A stretch of 64,000 nucleotides of DNA from Photobacterium frigidiphilum (GTDB lineage Bacteria > Pseudomonadota > Gammaproteobacteria > Enterobacterales > Vibrionaceae): NCBI RefSeq assembly GCF_003025615.1, contig NZ_PYMJ01000008.1, positions 124,001 through 188,000 of the forward strand, written 5' to 3'. The stretch's first letter is position 1. Each line of letters starts with the position of its first letter. A program made the translations under genes and the position numbers. The notes below the pieces were generated by a model, which worked only from the letters and a program-made list of their open reading frames with translations, did not search any database and was not told the origin of the DNA. Of the stretch, positions 26,332-36,195 are shown one piece after another.

Positions 26332-27261
26332 ATGAGTAAGTTTATCCCCCCTACGTTTAAGAAAGCTTTTTTACATCCACGCTATTGGCCGACGTTAATG
26401 ATGATATCGATTTTATATCTGATTAGCTGGCTTCCTTATTTTATTCAATTCCGCATGGGGCAAGGTGTCGGTTGGTTAGCTTTCCGCCTTGCATCCCGTC
26501 GTAGAGAAACAGTTAAGCGCAATCTAGAGCTGTGTTTTCCTGATATGTCTGAACCAGAGCGCGATGCCTTGATTCATAAGAATCAGGAAAATACAGGTTT
26601 AGCGTTATTTGAAACTGGAATGGCATGGTTTTGGCCTGACCTGCGTGTGCAACGTCATGTTGAAGTTGAAGGTATAGAGCATATCAAAAAACTGCAGGCT
26701 GAAGGTAAGGGCGTTTTACTGATAGCTATTCACTCGATGAATTTGGAGTTAGGTGCACGTGCGTTTGGTTTAAGCACCCCTGGTGTTGGTGTTTATCGCC
26801 CGAATAACAATCCTTGTTTTGATTATTTTCAATATAAAGGTCGCTCGCGCTCGAACAAAGACATGATTGATCGTAAAGATGTAAAAGGCATGCTGCGTGC
26901 TTTACGTAAGGGCGAGCTGGTCTGGTACGCGCCTGATCATGATTATGGTCGTCGTCGTTCGACATTTGCACCGCTATTTGCAGTTGAAAATGCCTGTACA
27001 ACAACAGGTACAAGCCTATTGGTTGATGCATCTGGTTGTGCGGCTGTGCCATTTGCCATGATTAGAAATAGCGATTCAGGAAAATACACATTAAAGATTT
27101 TCCCACCATTAGATGCCTTTCCGCATAAAGATCTTGATGCTGCTGCCGCTTACGTTAATAAGGCTGTTGAGCGCTCCATCATGGAAGCCCCAGAGCAGTA
27201 CTTGTGGTTACATCGTCGCTTTAAAACACGCCCAGAGGGTGAACCATCACTGTATAAGTAA
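26332..27261 (+). CDS. lpxL: LpxL-type lipid A late acyltransferase
   Basis: A 309-aa inner-membrane acyltransferase of the LpxL/LpxM/LpxP family. There is one membrane segment (about 20-38), then RRRETVKRNLELCFPDMSEPERDAL. The catalytic HX4E motif is H134-S-M-N-L-E139 in IAIHSMNLELGARAFG, closest to the LpxL/LpxP form. Downstream are GRSRSNKDMIDRKDVKGMLRALRKGELVWYAPDHDYG, with the conserved R and DHDYG. It transfers a secondary acyl chain (lauroyl or palmitoleoyl type) from acyl-ACP to Kdo2-lipid IVA at the cytoplasmic face. Which chain is used cannot be told. It is followed by a terminator, then by glycan genes in the same direction. Confidence 0.9.
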   Translation: MSKFIPPTFKKAFLHPRYWPTLMMISILYLISWLPYFIQFRMGQGVGWLAFRLASRRRETVKRNLELCFPDMSEPERDALIHKNQENTGLALFETGMAWFWPDLRVQRHVEVEGIEHIKKLQAEGKGVLLIAIHSMNLELGARAFGLSTPGVGVYRPNNNPCFDYFQYKGRSRSNKDMIDRKDVKGMLRALRKGELVWYAPDHDYGRRRSTFAPLFAVENACTTTGTSLLVDASGCAAVPFAMIRNSDSGKYTLKIFPPLDAFPHKDLDAAAAYVNKAVERSIMEAPEQYLWLHRRFKTRPEGEPSLYK

Positions 27262-27269
27262 ATCATGAA

Positions 27270-27298
27270 GAAGAGGGCTTTTTAGCCCTCTTTTTTTA
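27270..27298 (+). terminator. Terminator of the lpxL-like gene
   Basis: AGAGGGCT (27272-27279), a 4-nt loop and AGCCCTCT (27284-27291), then a T run. It separates the acyltransferase gene from the downstream glycosyltransferase operon. Confidence 0.9.
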
Positions 27299-27521
27299 TA
27301 TGTTTTTTTCTACCTGCTTTATGATTTTCTCATTAGCATCCGAATGTTTTTCTTCATATTCTCACAGCCTCATTCATAGTAAGAACGTTCCCTTATACCA
27401 AAGACCCCTTATATACGTGGCATGCTTTATGTATGTGTATTTACAGTGGGTGCTATTTGAAATTAAAGCGTTATTTGAAACGGAAGGTTTGAATTTAGTG
27501 AGTGTTCGTGAGAGGTATGAA

Positions 27522-28592
27522 ATGAAAACGATATACCTTGTTTGTGATATTACTTTGCATAAGGGAACAAGTTTTTTTGATTATTTGTATCAGTTAGAAA
27601 CGACAGAATATCACTTTGTGCTCGTTACGCCAGATATTACAAGAGATGCTAGGAATGCATTGGAAAACAAAGGATATAAATACGAACGCGTGTCGAATGT
27701 AGTTCAGTTGATGCTTCTGCTGCGAGGAAGTCCTGCAAATATGATTCACTTCCATTTTTACGGTATAGGGCATTTGTACTTATTGTGTTCAAGACTACTT
27801 TGTTCGAATATCATTTTGACTGCGCATCAATCGTTACCCAAAGAAAAACAGCCTCTTAACGTGAAATGTCGGTCAATAATACAATCTGCTTTGATGAAGG
27901 TGAAACGTAGAATACTTATTCTTTTTTTAAGGCGTACAGTGGCGGTTTCATCGTTTATTTATCGTTGGCTTATAAGCGATATTCCAAGTTACTCTGTGGT
28001 TAGAATCGATAATGGTATTAATTTACAGCGTTTTTCTTATGCTGAGCTATCGCCTGTTTCTACTACGTTAAATTGTTTTTTTGTTGGTCATTTATCTGAA
28101 GAAAAAGGTGTTTGCAAATTACTGTATTTATTCTCTGATTCTGAAATATCAAAGATTGCCAATATCAGTATTATTGGTGATGGCCCTATGCAAGAAGAGG
28201 TCAAACAGGCGGCAAAGAAATTTTCATCCATTACCTACCTTGGTCCTTCAGAGTGTGTTGAACAAGACTTAACAGGTGCACACCTTTTGCTTGTTCCATC
28301 CCAATGGCAAGAAGCATTTGGCTATGTAGCTGTTGAAAGTATGGCGATGGGACGTCCTGTTCTTGCCCAGCCTACAGGTGGATTAGGTGAGTTGTTTTCA
28401 CATAGTAACCATAGCTGGTATGTTGATTTTAATGATAAAGGTGCCGTTGAAAATGTACTTAAAGCATTATTGTCTCAGCCTGAATTAATAAGAATAACAG
28501 GCATTAAAGCGCACTGGTGGGTTCATGAACACTATTCTTTAACACGTCAAATAAATCAAACTCATGCACTCTATTCTGAGCTGCTTAATTAA
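27522..28592 (+). CDS. Glycosyltransferase family 4 protein
   Basis: A 356-aa GT-B enzyme. The N-terminal acceptor domain starts MKTIYLVCDITLHKGTSFFDYLYQLE. The C-terminal donor domain has CFFVGHLSEEKGV, SIIGDGPMQEEVKQ and LLVPSQWQEAFGYVAVESMAMGRPVLA, where E-x7-E (EAFGYVAVE) is the family nucleotide-sugar signature. I chose the ATG at 27522, preceded by GAGAGG; the frame is open further upstream to 27300, but that part overlaps a terminator and has no ribosome binding site. It lies 39 bp ahead of a hexapeptide acyltransferase gene. Sugar and acceptor are unknown; an LPS or capsule role is inferred from neighbours. Confidence 0.85.
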   Translation: MKTIYLVCDITLHKGTSFFDYLYQLETTEYHFVLVTPDITRDARNALENKGYKYERVSNVVQLMLLLRGSPANMIHFHFYGIGHLYLLCSRLLCSNIILTAHQSLPKEKQPLNVKCRSIIQSALMKVKRRILILFLRRTVAVSSFIYRWLISDIPSYSVVRIDNGINLQRFSYAELSPVSTTLNCFFVGHLSEEKGVCKLLYLFSDSEISKIANISIIGDGPMQEEVKQAAKKFSSITYLGPSECVEQDLTGAHLLLVPSQWQEAFGYVAVESMAMGRPVLAQPTGGLGELFSHSNHSWYVDFNDKGAVENVLKALLSQPELIRITGIKAHWWVHEHYSLTRQINQTHALYSELLN

Positions 28593-28631
28593 CGTAATGA
28601 GTAGGGTTTATCTTTGATAAAGGAGCGACAT

Positions 28632-29318
28632 ATGATTAATACACTCAGACGGAATATAAAAAAACAAGATTCATTAGTGAGTAAGCTTCTTTATCGTATT
28701 GTGAAATTTGTAAAACACGGACAGCTACCATCACTCACAATACTCTATAAACCTATTTATATATGTTACACGTTGATGGGTATTATTTTTCACCGTTGTA
28801 TGAATTTATTTATTTATATTCCTATGATGCAATCACGATTAACTCAATACGCAAACGGTTTGCAACTTGAAAATGGCATGCCACTCATTGCTGGCCCTGT
28901 CTCTATCTCTATTGGTAATAATACGTGCCTTAATGGTGCGATGAGTATTCATGGTCACCCTGATAATGAACAGTGCGAGCTAGTGATTGGGAATGATTGC
29001 CATATCGGCTGGCAAACCGGTATTACCGTTGGTACAAAAGTCATTATTGGTAATAACGTGATGATTGCAGGTAGAACGATGATAAGTGGTCATAGCGGTC
29101 ATGGTGTGAGCATTGATGAACGTGATAACCCTAAAATGGCAGATTTAGTGATAGAAGATGATGTGTGGTTATGTACCAATTGTCATATTGTACGGCCGGT
29201 TCATATTGGTAGAGGCTCTGTTATAGCTGCCGGATGTATTGTGACGAAAGATGTTCCTGAAAATGTATTGTTTGGCGGTAATCCTGGAAAAATCATTCGC
29301 TATTTAAATAGTGAATAA
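28632..29318 (+). CDS. Left-handed beta-helix (hexapeptide) acyltransferase
   Basis: A 228-aa protein whose C-terminal part (about 80-215) has hexapeptide repeats of the LbH type (ISIGNNTCLNGAMSIHG, LVIGNDCHIGWQTGITVGTKVIIGNNVMIAG, VIEDDVWLCTNCHIVRPVHIGRGSVIAAGCIVTKDVPENVLFGGNPGKII), as in WbbJ/NodL-type O-acetyltransferases. The N-terminal 65 residues hold a hydrophobic stretch that may bind membrane. I chose the ATG at 28632, with AAAGGAG 8 nt before it. It sits between a GT4 gene and a PhyH-type gene in one direction, probably one operon for glycan modification. The acetyl acceptor is unknown. Confidence 0.85.
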   Translation: MINTLRRNIKKQDSLVSKLLYRIVKFVKHGQLPSLTILYKPIYICYTLMGIIFHRCMNLFIYIPMMQSRLTQYANGLQLENGMPLIAGPVSISIGNNTCLNGAMSIHGHPDNEQCELVIGNDCHIGWQTGITVGTKVIIGNNVMIAGRTMISGHSGHGVSIDERDNPKMADLVIEDDVWLCTNCHIVRPVHIGRGSVIAAGCIVTKDVPENVLFGGNPGKIIRYLNSE

Positions 29319-29375
29319 TATGTATTAACGCTTTTTTTATTGGCTTCTGAATCGCGAATGGTTATAGGGGATTTA

Positions 29376-30248
29376 ATGATGCAATTGCATGAAAATCTGT
29401 TCTCACAATTGAAAGATCAAGGTGTCGTAGTACTGCCTGATTTGATAATAAGTGAACAATTAAGTGCAATAAGATATGCATTTGAATGCCAGCTACAACA
29501 GCCTAGTTTTAATGCGTGGCAAGGGTATCATCAAACAGATCGTCGCCGTTTGATGGTTGATCAATTATTGACGGTTGAACAAGGTTTTGTGGATGTAGTC
29601 TTGCTTTCGTTATTGCAGATTTTAGTAAAACGTTATTTAGGTGAATCGGCTTGTTTACAAGAAGCAAAAGGGTGGCAAAGTTTACCTTTTAAGGATGATT
29701 TTCACCCCCTTCACCGAGATGAATGGTATTGTCGCGATCACTATAATGAGCAGAAAAAGCCGATGTCATTGAAGCTCGGCTTGTATCTTGATGACGTTGA
29801 TTCGGGGGCTTTTGCTTATATTCCAGGTTCACACAGAGATGTGAGAGATGAACATGGCATTATTGACGAGCAATCACCTCCAACACTGGTCACAGGAAAA
29901 GCAGGCACGGTGTTCTTGTTTGATCCTGAAGGATTACATCAACAAAGTTTTCCAAATTTTAAAAAGCGCAATGCAGCCTTTTTCCATTTTTTTACCAGCG
30001 ATATTGTATTATCACAAAACTTTATCCGTTGGGGGCGCTTTCGTCAGTTATTAATTGAATCCAGTTATTTACATTCATGCACGCCAGAGCAATTAGCTTT
30101 TCTTGGTATTGGTCGGCAGCCATCAACTCACCCTATTGAGATTCAGCATTTTCGCTGGGCGCGTCGCTCAATAAATGGTTTAGTGCGTGGAATAAATGAA
30201 GGGCAATATTGGTTTCAGCGTGTGCAAGCACGGCTTAACCGTCGTTAA
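29376..30248 (+). CDS. Phytanoyl-CoA dioxygenase (PhyH) family oxygenase
   Basis: A 290-aa protein of the Fe(II)/2-oxoglutarate oxygenase superfamily. The metal triad can be seen as HRDEW (His and Asp, about residues 112-114) and a distal His in DPEGLHQQSFPN (about 188); an Arg (KKRNAAFF) following it probably binds 2-oxoglutarate. The middle reads MSLKLGLYLDDVDSGAFAYIPGSHRD, typical of the double-stranded beta-helix core. I chose the ATG at 29376, with GGGG 7 nt upstream; the frame is also open from a TTG at 29340. It follows glycan genes by 57 bp, so hydroxylation of a sugar or lipid moiety is a reasonable guess only. Confidence 0.8.
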   Translation: MMQLHENLFSQLKDQGVVVLPDLIISEQLSAIRYAFECQLQQPSFNAWQGYHQTDRRRLMVDQLLTVEQGFVDVVLLSLLQILVKRYLGESACLQEAKGWQSLPFKDDFHPLHRDEWYCRDHYNEQKKPMSLKLGLYLDDVDSGAFAYIPGSHRDVRDEHGIIDEQSPPTLVTGKAGTVFLFDPEGLHQQSFPNFKKRNAAFFHFFTSDIVLSQNFIRWGRFRQLLIESSYLHSCTPEQLAFLGIGRQPSTHPIEIQHFRWARRSINGLVRGINEGQYWFQRVQARLNRR

Positions 30249-30252
30249 AAGG

Positions 30253-30328
30253 GTAGTACGAACTTTCGGTCATTCAATGTCGTTAGAGTGGGAGTCAAAC
30301 AACATCTCATTTCAAAAGCCCGTACTAC
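30253..30328. repeat. Widely spaced 8-bp inverted repeat between convergent genes
   Basis: GTAGTACG (30253-30260) and CGTACTAC (30321-30328) lie between the convergent PhyH-type and efflux genes, with a 60-nt interval. They may form a weak bidirectional terminator; no T run follows either arm. Confidence 0.3.
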
Positions 30329-30338
30329 ATATTCATTT

Positions 30339-31841
30339 CTACTGTGTCATATTGGAATTGAGTTGCCAGTTACCGCCAAGAGCCTTGTGCAAACCCACCG
30401 CAACCTGAGCCGTCTGTAAGCGTGCGGTAACAACTCTATCTTGTAATAAGTGCTGCTGACGCTGTGCATCTAGCATTGATAAATAATCCACTAAACCGGC
30501 TTCATATAACGATTCAGCTTTTGATACAGCACGATCTGTTTGCTGCTTAGATTCTAATACTAGCGATTGATATTCCTGACTATTACCATAGCCTTGTAGC
30601 AAAGTTTCTACTTCGCCAATCGCATTGTTGACTGCGTATTGATAGCTGAGTGCACTATTTTTAAAACGGGCTTCTTGAATATCGACCATGGCATCGCTGC
30701 GCCCACCATCAAAAATATTCCAACTAACCCCTACACTGGCAATCCATGCGGTTGAACTACTGCTAAATACGTCATCGAAATCACTCGCCACAAGACCAGG
30801 TGCGCCAGTTAAGAAAAATTTCGGATATTTAGCCGCAATCGCTGCGCCTAATTCCTCATTTATCGCTGCCATTTCGCGCTCTGCAATGCGTAAATCAGGG
30901 CGGCGTTGCAGCAGGTCTGACGGTAATCCTACTGGGATCAAGCCTGTCATATCTGGCATTTTGTTTACCGAGGTTTGTTTGAGCCTCTGGTGCATTTGTG
31001 ACGGTGTGTCACCAAGTAAAATAGCGAGTCGTTGGCGGTGCACATTTTCAGCTGTTGCCAGCTGTGGCACGACGGCTTTCGATGCGGCTAACATGGCTTT
31101 CGCGCGTGCCAAATCCAACTCAGAACCGTACCCGCTCGCGAGTACTTTATTCACTAATGCAAGTGTGGTTTTTTGATCGTTCACCGTTTGTATTGCTATG
31201 GATTTTCGCTCTTGTGCCCCTCGCATTTGCAGGTAGTTATGAATCACATCGGCAGTGATAGCGGTATTTAAGCCTTCACGAAAAATGATGGCTTGTTCTT
31301 TACGTATAAAAGCGGCTTGAGCTTGGCTATCGATACGACCAAATAAGTCCACTTCCCAAGCAATGGTTGCACCAGCGAAAAAGCCACTTTGTTGAGCATC
31401 CATTAATGGCACACCCAGTGGGTTATTGGCTGAAACAACTGGGCCTAATAGTGGACCATTGTCACTGAACTGAGCCGTACTGTAGCCAGCACCTAGACTG
31501 ACGGTTGGTACTTTAAATGATTCTATGGCTTGTTGGTAAGCCTGCGCCGCTTTAATGCGTTCCGCTGCCATTTTTAAGGGGATGTTCTGTTGTTGGGTAT
31601 CTGCTACCAACTGATTCAAAACAGCATCATCGAACTGATACCACCATGGCGTACTATTCTGTTGAATATTGACTTGAGATTGAACATTGTGCAGACCATC
31701 TTGTACGGTACCGTTTGTATCTTGGTATAAGTACTCAGTGTCAATCGTATGCTCTGGCTTTTGATAATCAGGCCCTACAGCACAACCCGTTAGCGTCAAT
31801 GTAAGTACAAGTGCAATCGGAGACCACTTAAGCGTTTTCAT
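30339..31841 (-). CDS. RND efflux outer-membrane lipoprotein (NodT/OprM type)
   Basis: A 500-aa outer-membrane factor. The signal peptide ends in a lipobox (LTLTGC, Cys20), followed by AVGPDYQKPE typical of the NodT family. Two tandem repeats of the TolC-like fold are present, with DLLQRRPDLRIAEREMAAINEELGAAIAAKYPKFFLTG in the second. It forms the outer channel of a tripartite drug or metabolite pump. It is the last gene of the operon; its start overlaps the end of the pump gene by 14 nt, which suggests coupled translation. Confidence 0.93.
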   Translation of the reverse strand: MKTLKWSPIALVLTLTLTGCAVGPDYQKPEHTIDTEYLYQDTNGTVQDGLHNVQSQVNIQQNSTPWWYQFDDAVLNQLVADTQQQNIPLKMAAERIKAAQAYQQAIESFKVPTVSLGAGYSTAQFSDNGPLLGPVVSANNPLGVPLMDAQQSGFFAGATIAWEVDLFGRIDSQAQAAFIRKEQAIIFREGLNTAITADVIHNYLQMRGAQERKSIAIQTVNDQKTTLALVNKVLASGYGSELDLARAKAMLAASKAVVPQLATAENVHRQRLAILLGDTPSQMHQRLKQTSVNKMPDMTGLIPVGLPSDLLQRRPDLRIAEREMAAINEELGAAIAAKYPKFFLTGAPGLVASDFDDVFSSSSTAWIASVGVSWNIFDGGRSDAMVDIQEARFKNSALSYQYAVNNAIGEVETLLQGYGNSQEYQSLVLESKQQTDRAVSKAESLYEAGLVDYLSMLDAQRQQHLLQDRVVTARLQTAQVAVGLHKALGGNWQLNSNMTQ

Positions 31842-34800
31842 ATTGACTCTCCTCTGCTTGAGCTTTTGTTTTCGGGCGATAGAACAAACGATACAACGCG
31901 GGCATCACAAACAGTGACAGTACCGTTGCTGCGGCTAAGCCTCCGATGATCGTGGCGGCCATTTGGTCGAATAAGCGATCAGATAATAATGGAATCATAC
32001 CCAGAGCGGTGGTGAGTGCGCCCATTGAGATTGCCATGGTTCGGTTGAGTGTGGCTTCTTTAATGGCCTCATCAAGTTCACGGCCATTAGCCCGCTCCAA
32101 TTCGATTTGATCCATCAGCATAATGCCATTTTTGATGATCATGCCCGATAGTGTGATAGCGCCAATGAGTGCCATAAATCCAAAGGGTTTATCCAATAAT
32201 AACAAGGTCCATGTTGCGCCAGTAGCTGCAAGAGGAAGTGTGATTAAGATAATAACGGGCTGTTTAAAACCATTAAACAAGGCAACCATAATGATGACCA
32301 TAATAAGCATCGCTTTAGGCATTTGCTTTAAAGTGTCAGTGATAGAACGGTGCTCATCGTAGTATTCACCTCCCCACTCAAACTGATAGCCAGCAGGTAA
32401 TGCAATAGATTCAATCGATTGAGCCAGTTGCTTACGCACATCAGATGCAGTTGCACCACTGACATCGGCTTGTACCGTGATTGCAGGTAAGCGATTACGT
32501 CGCCAAATCATGCTCTGCTCTGTCTTAAGCTCAAAGCCATCAACCACTTGCCCTAAAGGTACGCTGTGCATGCCGATAAGCGAACGAACGGGCAGTGTTT
32601 CCATCGATCCTATATTGGCTTCGGCACTTCGTAGTTTGATAGGGATAAGTTCATCCCCTTGATGAAGCTGGCTTAACGTGACGCCATCGGTTGCACGTTT
32701 CATCGCAAGCGCAATATCGGTGCGGTTTATACCTGCACGACGGGCTTGCTCTTGATTGATGATCGGTACAATGACTTTGCTCGGTTGACGCCAATCATCA
32801 CGGATATATTTGGTATGAGGGTTAGCCGCCATAATAGCTTGGGCCTGTGTTGATAATTGCTGCAATACCTCAGGGTCTGGGCCAATAAAGCGCGCCTCAA
32901 TACTGTATTTATCTTTGGTTGCGAGCTTTAAAGGACGAAAACGTGGTTCTGCATACGGGAACTCAGCTTTAAGCCATGCATCACCTCGAAGAGTTAATGC
33001 CGTGATAGCTTCATAGTCTGTAGTGTTAATAACAATTTGACCATAGCTTGGATCATAAGGTTCTGGTTCAACGGTAACCGAGAAACGAGGCGCACTCGCC
33101 CCGACATAAGCTGAAATGGTCGTGACTTCTGGCTGTTTGATTAGCCATTGTTCTATACGCTGCATATCTGTCGAGGTTTGCTCTATTTTGGCACCGTTTG
33201 GCAGCCAGTAATCAAGAAATACCATTGGGCGATCAGAGCTAGGAATAAAGTTAATTGCTACCTTGGGTACTGCAATACCAGTAGCAACCAATAATGGGAT
33301 CAATAATGCTAATGTTTTTAGCGGATTCGTGACAGTCCAAGATACAGCGCGATAGTAAGTTGAGGCTTTCGGATCTGATAATGCTCCTTCTTTGACTTTT
33401 TTGGGTTTAATCCATAACCAACACATAAGCGGTGTCACTGTCATGGCAATGAGCCAAGAAAACAGTAGCGATGAGCAGACAATTAGAAAGACGGAACTGG
33501 CAAATTCAGCAGAATCTGTTTTTGAAAATAGAACAGGGCTCGAGCCCATAATCGCAATAACGGTAGCACCTAGTAGAGGTACGCCAGCCCTTTTCACTGA
33601 TTCAATTGCCGCCTTAGTGCGATCTACGCCTTTATTGAGTTTAACAATGAACATATCGGTGATGACGATGGCATTATCAACCAACATCCCGAGCGCTAAG
33701 ATGAATGTGCCAAGCGAGACTCGTTGCAAGTCGATACCTGCGACATACATGTAAATTAAGGTGAGGAGTATGGTCAGCAATAAGCTTGAACCGACAATGA
33801 CAGCGCTTTTAAAGCCCATAAAAATCAGTAGAACAATAACAACAATCGCGACACTTTCGATAAGGTTAGTCACAAAGTTATTGATTGATTTACTGACTTC
33901 ATCAGGTTGAAAAGCAATGGTGCCAATCTCGACCCCAATAGGCAATGTTTGCTGATATACATTAATGATGCTGGTGATTGAATCGCCCAAAGACACGACG
34001 TTAACACCACTAATCGGGCTAACAGCAAGGGTGATGGCATCGTAACCATTGAAACGACTTTCTGATAATGCCGGGGTTTGGTAACCCATCGAAACATGGG
34101 CAATATCACCAAGACGGATCAAGCCTGTACTGAATTTACTTACACCGCCTTTAATCATTAAATTGCGAATATCATCGAGCGATTTAAATGCGCTGCTTTG
34201 ATCAATTCGAATACGCTCAACGCCTGCAGTGTAACTGCCCGCATCGAACGTCATATTTTGACTGGTCAGTTGGTTAACAACTTGCGCGGCTGAAATCCCG
34301 TATTCCGCTAAACGCTCGTCAGGTAAATCGATATTAACCACTTGATTACGGACACCATGAAGCTCAATTTTCTTTATACCGTCAACGGTTTTTAAACGAC
34401 GTTGAAGTTCTTTGGCGTACAAACGTAATTCTGATGGTTCGATACCGTCACCATAAACAGAAAACAACATGCCATACACTTCAGAAAATTCATCTTGCAC
34501 AATACTGATTTGTGCAGTGGCTGGCAGGGTCAGTTTTACGTCATTCACTTTACGACGCAGTAAATCCCACTGTTGTGGCAGATCTTTAGAGTTGGTTGCT
34601 TCTTGCAAATCAATAAAAATCATCGAACTACCCGGACGAGATAATGAACGCAGTTTCCATACTGAGCCCATTTCTTGTAATCGAGTTTCAATTTTATCGG
34701 TGACTTGTTGTTCTACTTCTTGCGCTGATGCCCCTGGGTAGAGTGTTACTACCACGGCGCTTTTTACGGTAAAAGAAGGGTCTTCTAATTTGCCGAGTTT

Positions 34801-34890
34801 AAAATATGAACCAATACCTGTAATCACACACAATACGCAGAAAAAAACCACGAAAGTACGTTGCTTAATAGCAAATTCCGCCAAATTCAT
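31828..34890 (-). CDS. RND efflux inner-membrane pump subunit
   Basis: A 1020-aa AcrB-type transporter with 12 membrane segments and two large periplasmic loops. It starts MNLAEFAIKQRTFVVFFCVLC and has the proton-relay region in TM4 (TFILALGMLVDNAIVITDMF) with its Asp. PN1/PN2 and PC1/PC2 porter regions are of normal length. It belongs to the hydrophobe/amphiphile efflux branch rather than the heavy-metal CusA branch, since the Met triad is not seen. It is the middle gene of the three-gene pump operon, 10 bp after the fusion-protein gene. Substrates are unknown. Confidence 0.93.
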   Translation of the reverse strand: MNLAEFAIKQRTFVVFFCVLCVITGIGSYFKLGKLEDPSFTVKSAVVVTLYPGASAQEVEQQVTDKIETRLQEMGSVWKLRSLSRPGSSMIFIDLQEATNSKDLPQQWDLLRRKVNDVKLTLPATAQISIVQDEFSEVYGMLFSVYGDGIEPSELRLYAKELQRRLKTVDGIKKIELHGVRNQVVNIDLPDERLAEYGISAAQVVNQLTSQNMTFDAGSYTAGVERIRIDQSSAFKSLDDIRNLMIKGGVSKFSTGLIRLGDIAHVSMGYQTPALSESRFNGYDAITLAVSPISGVNVVSLGDSITSIINVYQQTLPIGVEIGTIAFQPDEVSKSINNFVTNLIESVAIVVIVLLIFMGFKSAVIVGSSLLLTILLTLIYMYVAGIDLQRVSLGTFILALGMLVDNAIVITDMFIVKLNKGVDRTKAAIESVKRAGVPLLGATVIAIMGSSPVLFSKTDSAEFASSVFLIVCSSLLFSWLIAMTVTPLMCWLWIKPKKVKEGALSDPKASTYYRAVSWTVTNPLKTLALLIPLLVATGIAVPKVAINFIPSSDRPMVFLDYWLPNGAKIEQTSTDMQRIEQWLIKQPEVTTISAYVGASAPRFSVTVEPEPYDPSYGQIVINTTDYEAITALTLRGDAWLKAEFPYAEPRFRPLKLATKDKYSIEARFIGPDPEVLQQLSTQAQAIMAANPHTKYIRDDWRQPSKVIVPIINQEQARRAGINRTDIALAMKRATDGVTLSQLHQGDELIPIKLRSAEANIGSMETLPVRSLIGMHSVPLGQVVDGFELKTEQSMIWRRNRLPAITVQADVSGATASDVRKQLAQSIESIALPAGYQFEWGGEYYDEHRSITDTLKQMPKAMLIMVIIMVALFNGFKQPVIILITLPLAATGATWTLLLLDKPFGFMALIGAITLSGMIIKNGIMLMDQIELERANGRELDEAIKEATLNRTMAISMGALTTALGMIPLLSDRLFDQMAATIIGGLAAATVLSLFVMPALYRLFYRPKTKAQAEESQYENA

Positions 34891-34900
34891 TGTTCTGTTC

Positions 34901-36097
34901 CTATTGGGTGATGTTTATTGTTTCAGTTTTGCCAACCTGAATACCAGTTTCTAAAAAATGCACACCCGCAGTCACTACTTTGTCGCCTGCTTGTAGTTCG
35001 CCTGTAATACAGGCTTTATTTGCATTGAGGGCATTAACTGATACTGGCGTTTGTACTGCAATATTGTCTTTAACGAGAAAAACAGACTGCTGATCATTGC
35101 TTGATATCAGCGAGGAATATGGCACGCAATATTGGTTGTTCATTTGCTGAAAAGGCACATCAAGCTGAATGGCTTTACCGGCCAATAAGTTATCGTCAGT
35201 CTGGCTTAATAAAAAGGTGACGGTGAAGGTTTGTTTGATCGGATCAGGAATGGTACTGATTTCTTTTAAGGTTGCAGGAATCGATTGTTGGCTGCCGTAC
35301 CAGCTTACGTTTATTTGTTGCTGGCTAGTGTGTTCTGTTTGTTGAAGGTTGCTATTACCTTGGCTTTGGCGCTGCTGAATTTGAGCTCTTTTCATCGAAA
35401 TAAATTGATTGGCTAGATTCTCTGGTACATCAATCACCGCTTGTAATTGGTTAGGCTGATGCAAGGTAAAAGCTGGAATGCCAGGGGCTGCTTGTTCAAA
35501 TTGGTCAAAGAAACGATGACCAATCACACCATCAAACGGGGCTTTTAGCTCGGTATAAGACAACGCATCTTGGGCTTTTTTCAGATTTTGCTGTACGACT
35601 TGTACCATGGCTTTACTGCGTTCGTAGCCACTGATTGCACGATCTAAATTGACTTCAGCAATGGCGTTATCTCTCGTTGCTTGTTTCACGCGTTTTAGTT
35701 CAATGGTGGCGAGTTTATGGGCTGCTTTTGCTTCTGCTAAACGGGCGTCTAATTCTAATACTGTAACTTGGTAATCATTCGGATCGAGGCGGGCAATAAC
35801 CTGACCTTGCTGAATAGTGTCACCCGCATTAAATAATATCTCGGTAATGGTACCCGGAACACGAAAAGCCAGATTGGCAGAATCAGCAGATTCAAGCACA
35901 CCTGAAAAGCGTTTAACACTGGTGCTATCGAGCGCATTTAATTGTATTACTTGAATTGGGCGAGGGGATTTATCTGCCGTCATGGCAGGTGCATCAGTAC
36001 AACCTGATAAGATAGCCGCTGTAATTGGCGCGATGAGGCATAAGGCGAGTTTCTTTTTAAATCTACTTTCTTGTTTTATAAGCGATAAGTTTTTCAT
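34901..36097 (-). CDS. RND efflux periplasmic adaptor (membrane fusion lipoprotein)
   Basis: A 398-aa adaptor with a lipoprotein signal (AAILSGC, Cys33). It has the half-motif LDSTSVKRFSGVLESADSANLAFRVPGTITEIL (beta-barrel and lipoyl domains), an alpha-helical hairpin (about 125-195), the second lipoyl half (LSYTELKAPFDGVIGHRFFDQFEQ) and a membrane-proximal domain at the end. It links the inner-membrane pump to the outer channel. It is the first gene of the operon fusion protein, pump, outer channel, and lies 98 bp downstream of a LysR gene in the same direction. Confidence 0.92.
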   Translation of the reverse strand: MKNLSLIKQESRFKKKLALCLIAPITAAILSGCTDAPAMTADKSPRPIQVIQLNALDSTSVKRFSGVLESADSANLAFRVPGTITEILFNAGDTIQQGQVIARLDPNDYQVTVLELDARLAEAKAAHKLATIELKRVKQATRDNAIAEVNLDRAISGYERSKAMVQVVQQNLKKAQDALSYTELKAPFDGVIGHRFFDQFEQAAPGIPAFTLHQPNQLQAVIDVPENLANQFISMKRAQIQQRQSQGNSNLQQTEHTSQQQINVSWYGSQQSIPATLKEISTIPDPIKQTFTVTFLLSQTDDNLLAGKAIQLDVPFQQMNNQYCVPYSSLISSNDQQSVFLVKDNIAVQTPVSVNALNANKACITGELQAGDKVVTAGVHFLETGIQVGKTETINITQ

Positions 36098-36195
36098 TAT
36101 TGACTCCCACTGTCATTATGGGGGTCAGTCTAATCGGTTCATTGCAATAGATAATCATGCCAACGCATGAATAACTGTCTCGATAATCATGACAA

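Noticed and set aside
27300..27521. N-terminal extension of the glycosyltransferase (74 residues)
   Set aside because: It overlaps the lpxL-like terminator, is hydrophobic and low in similarity, and a good ribosome binding site supports the ATG at 27522.
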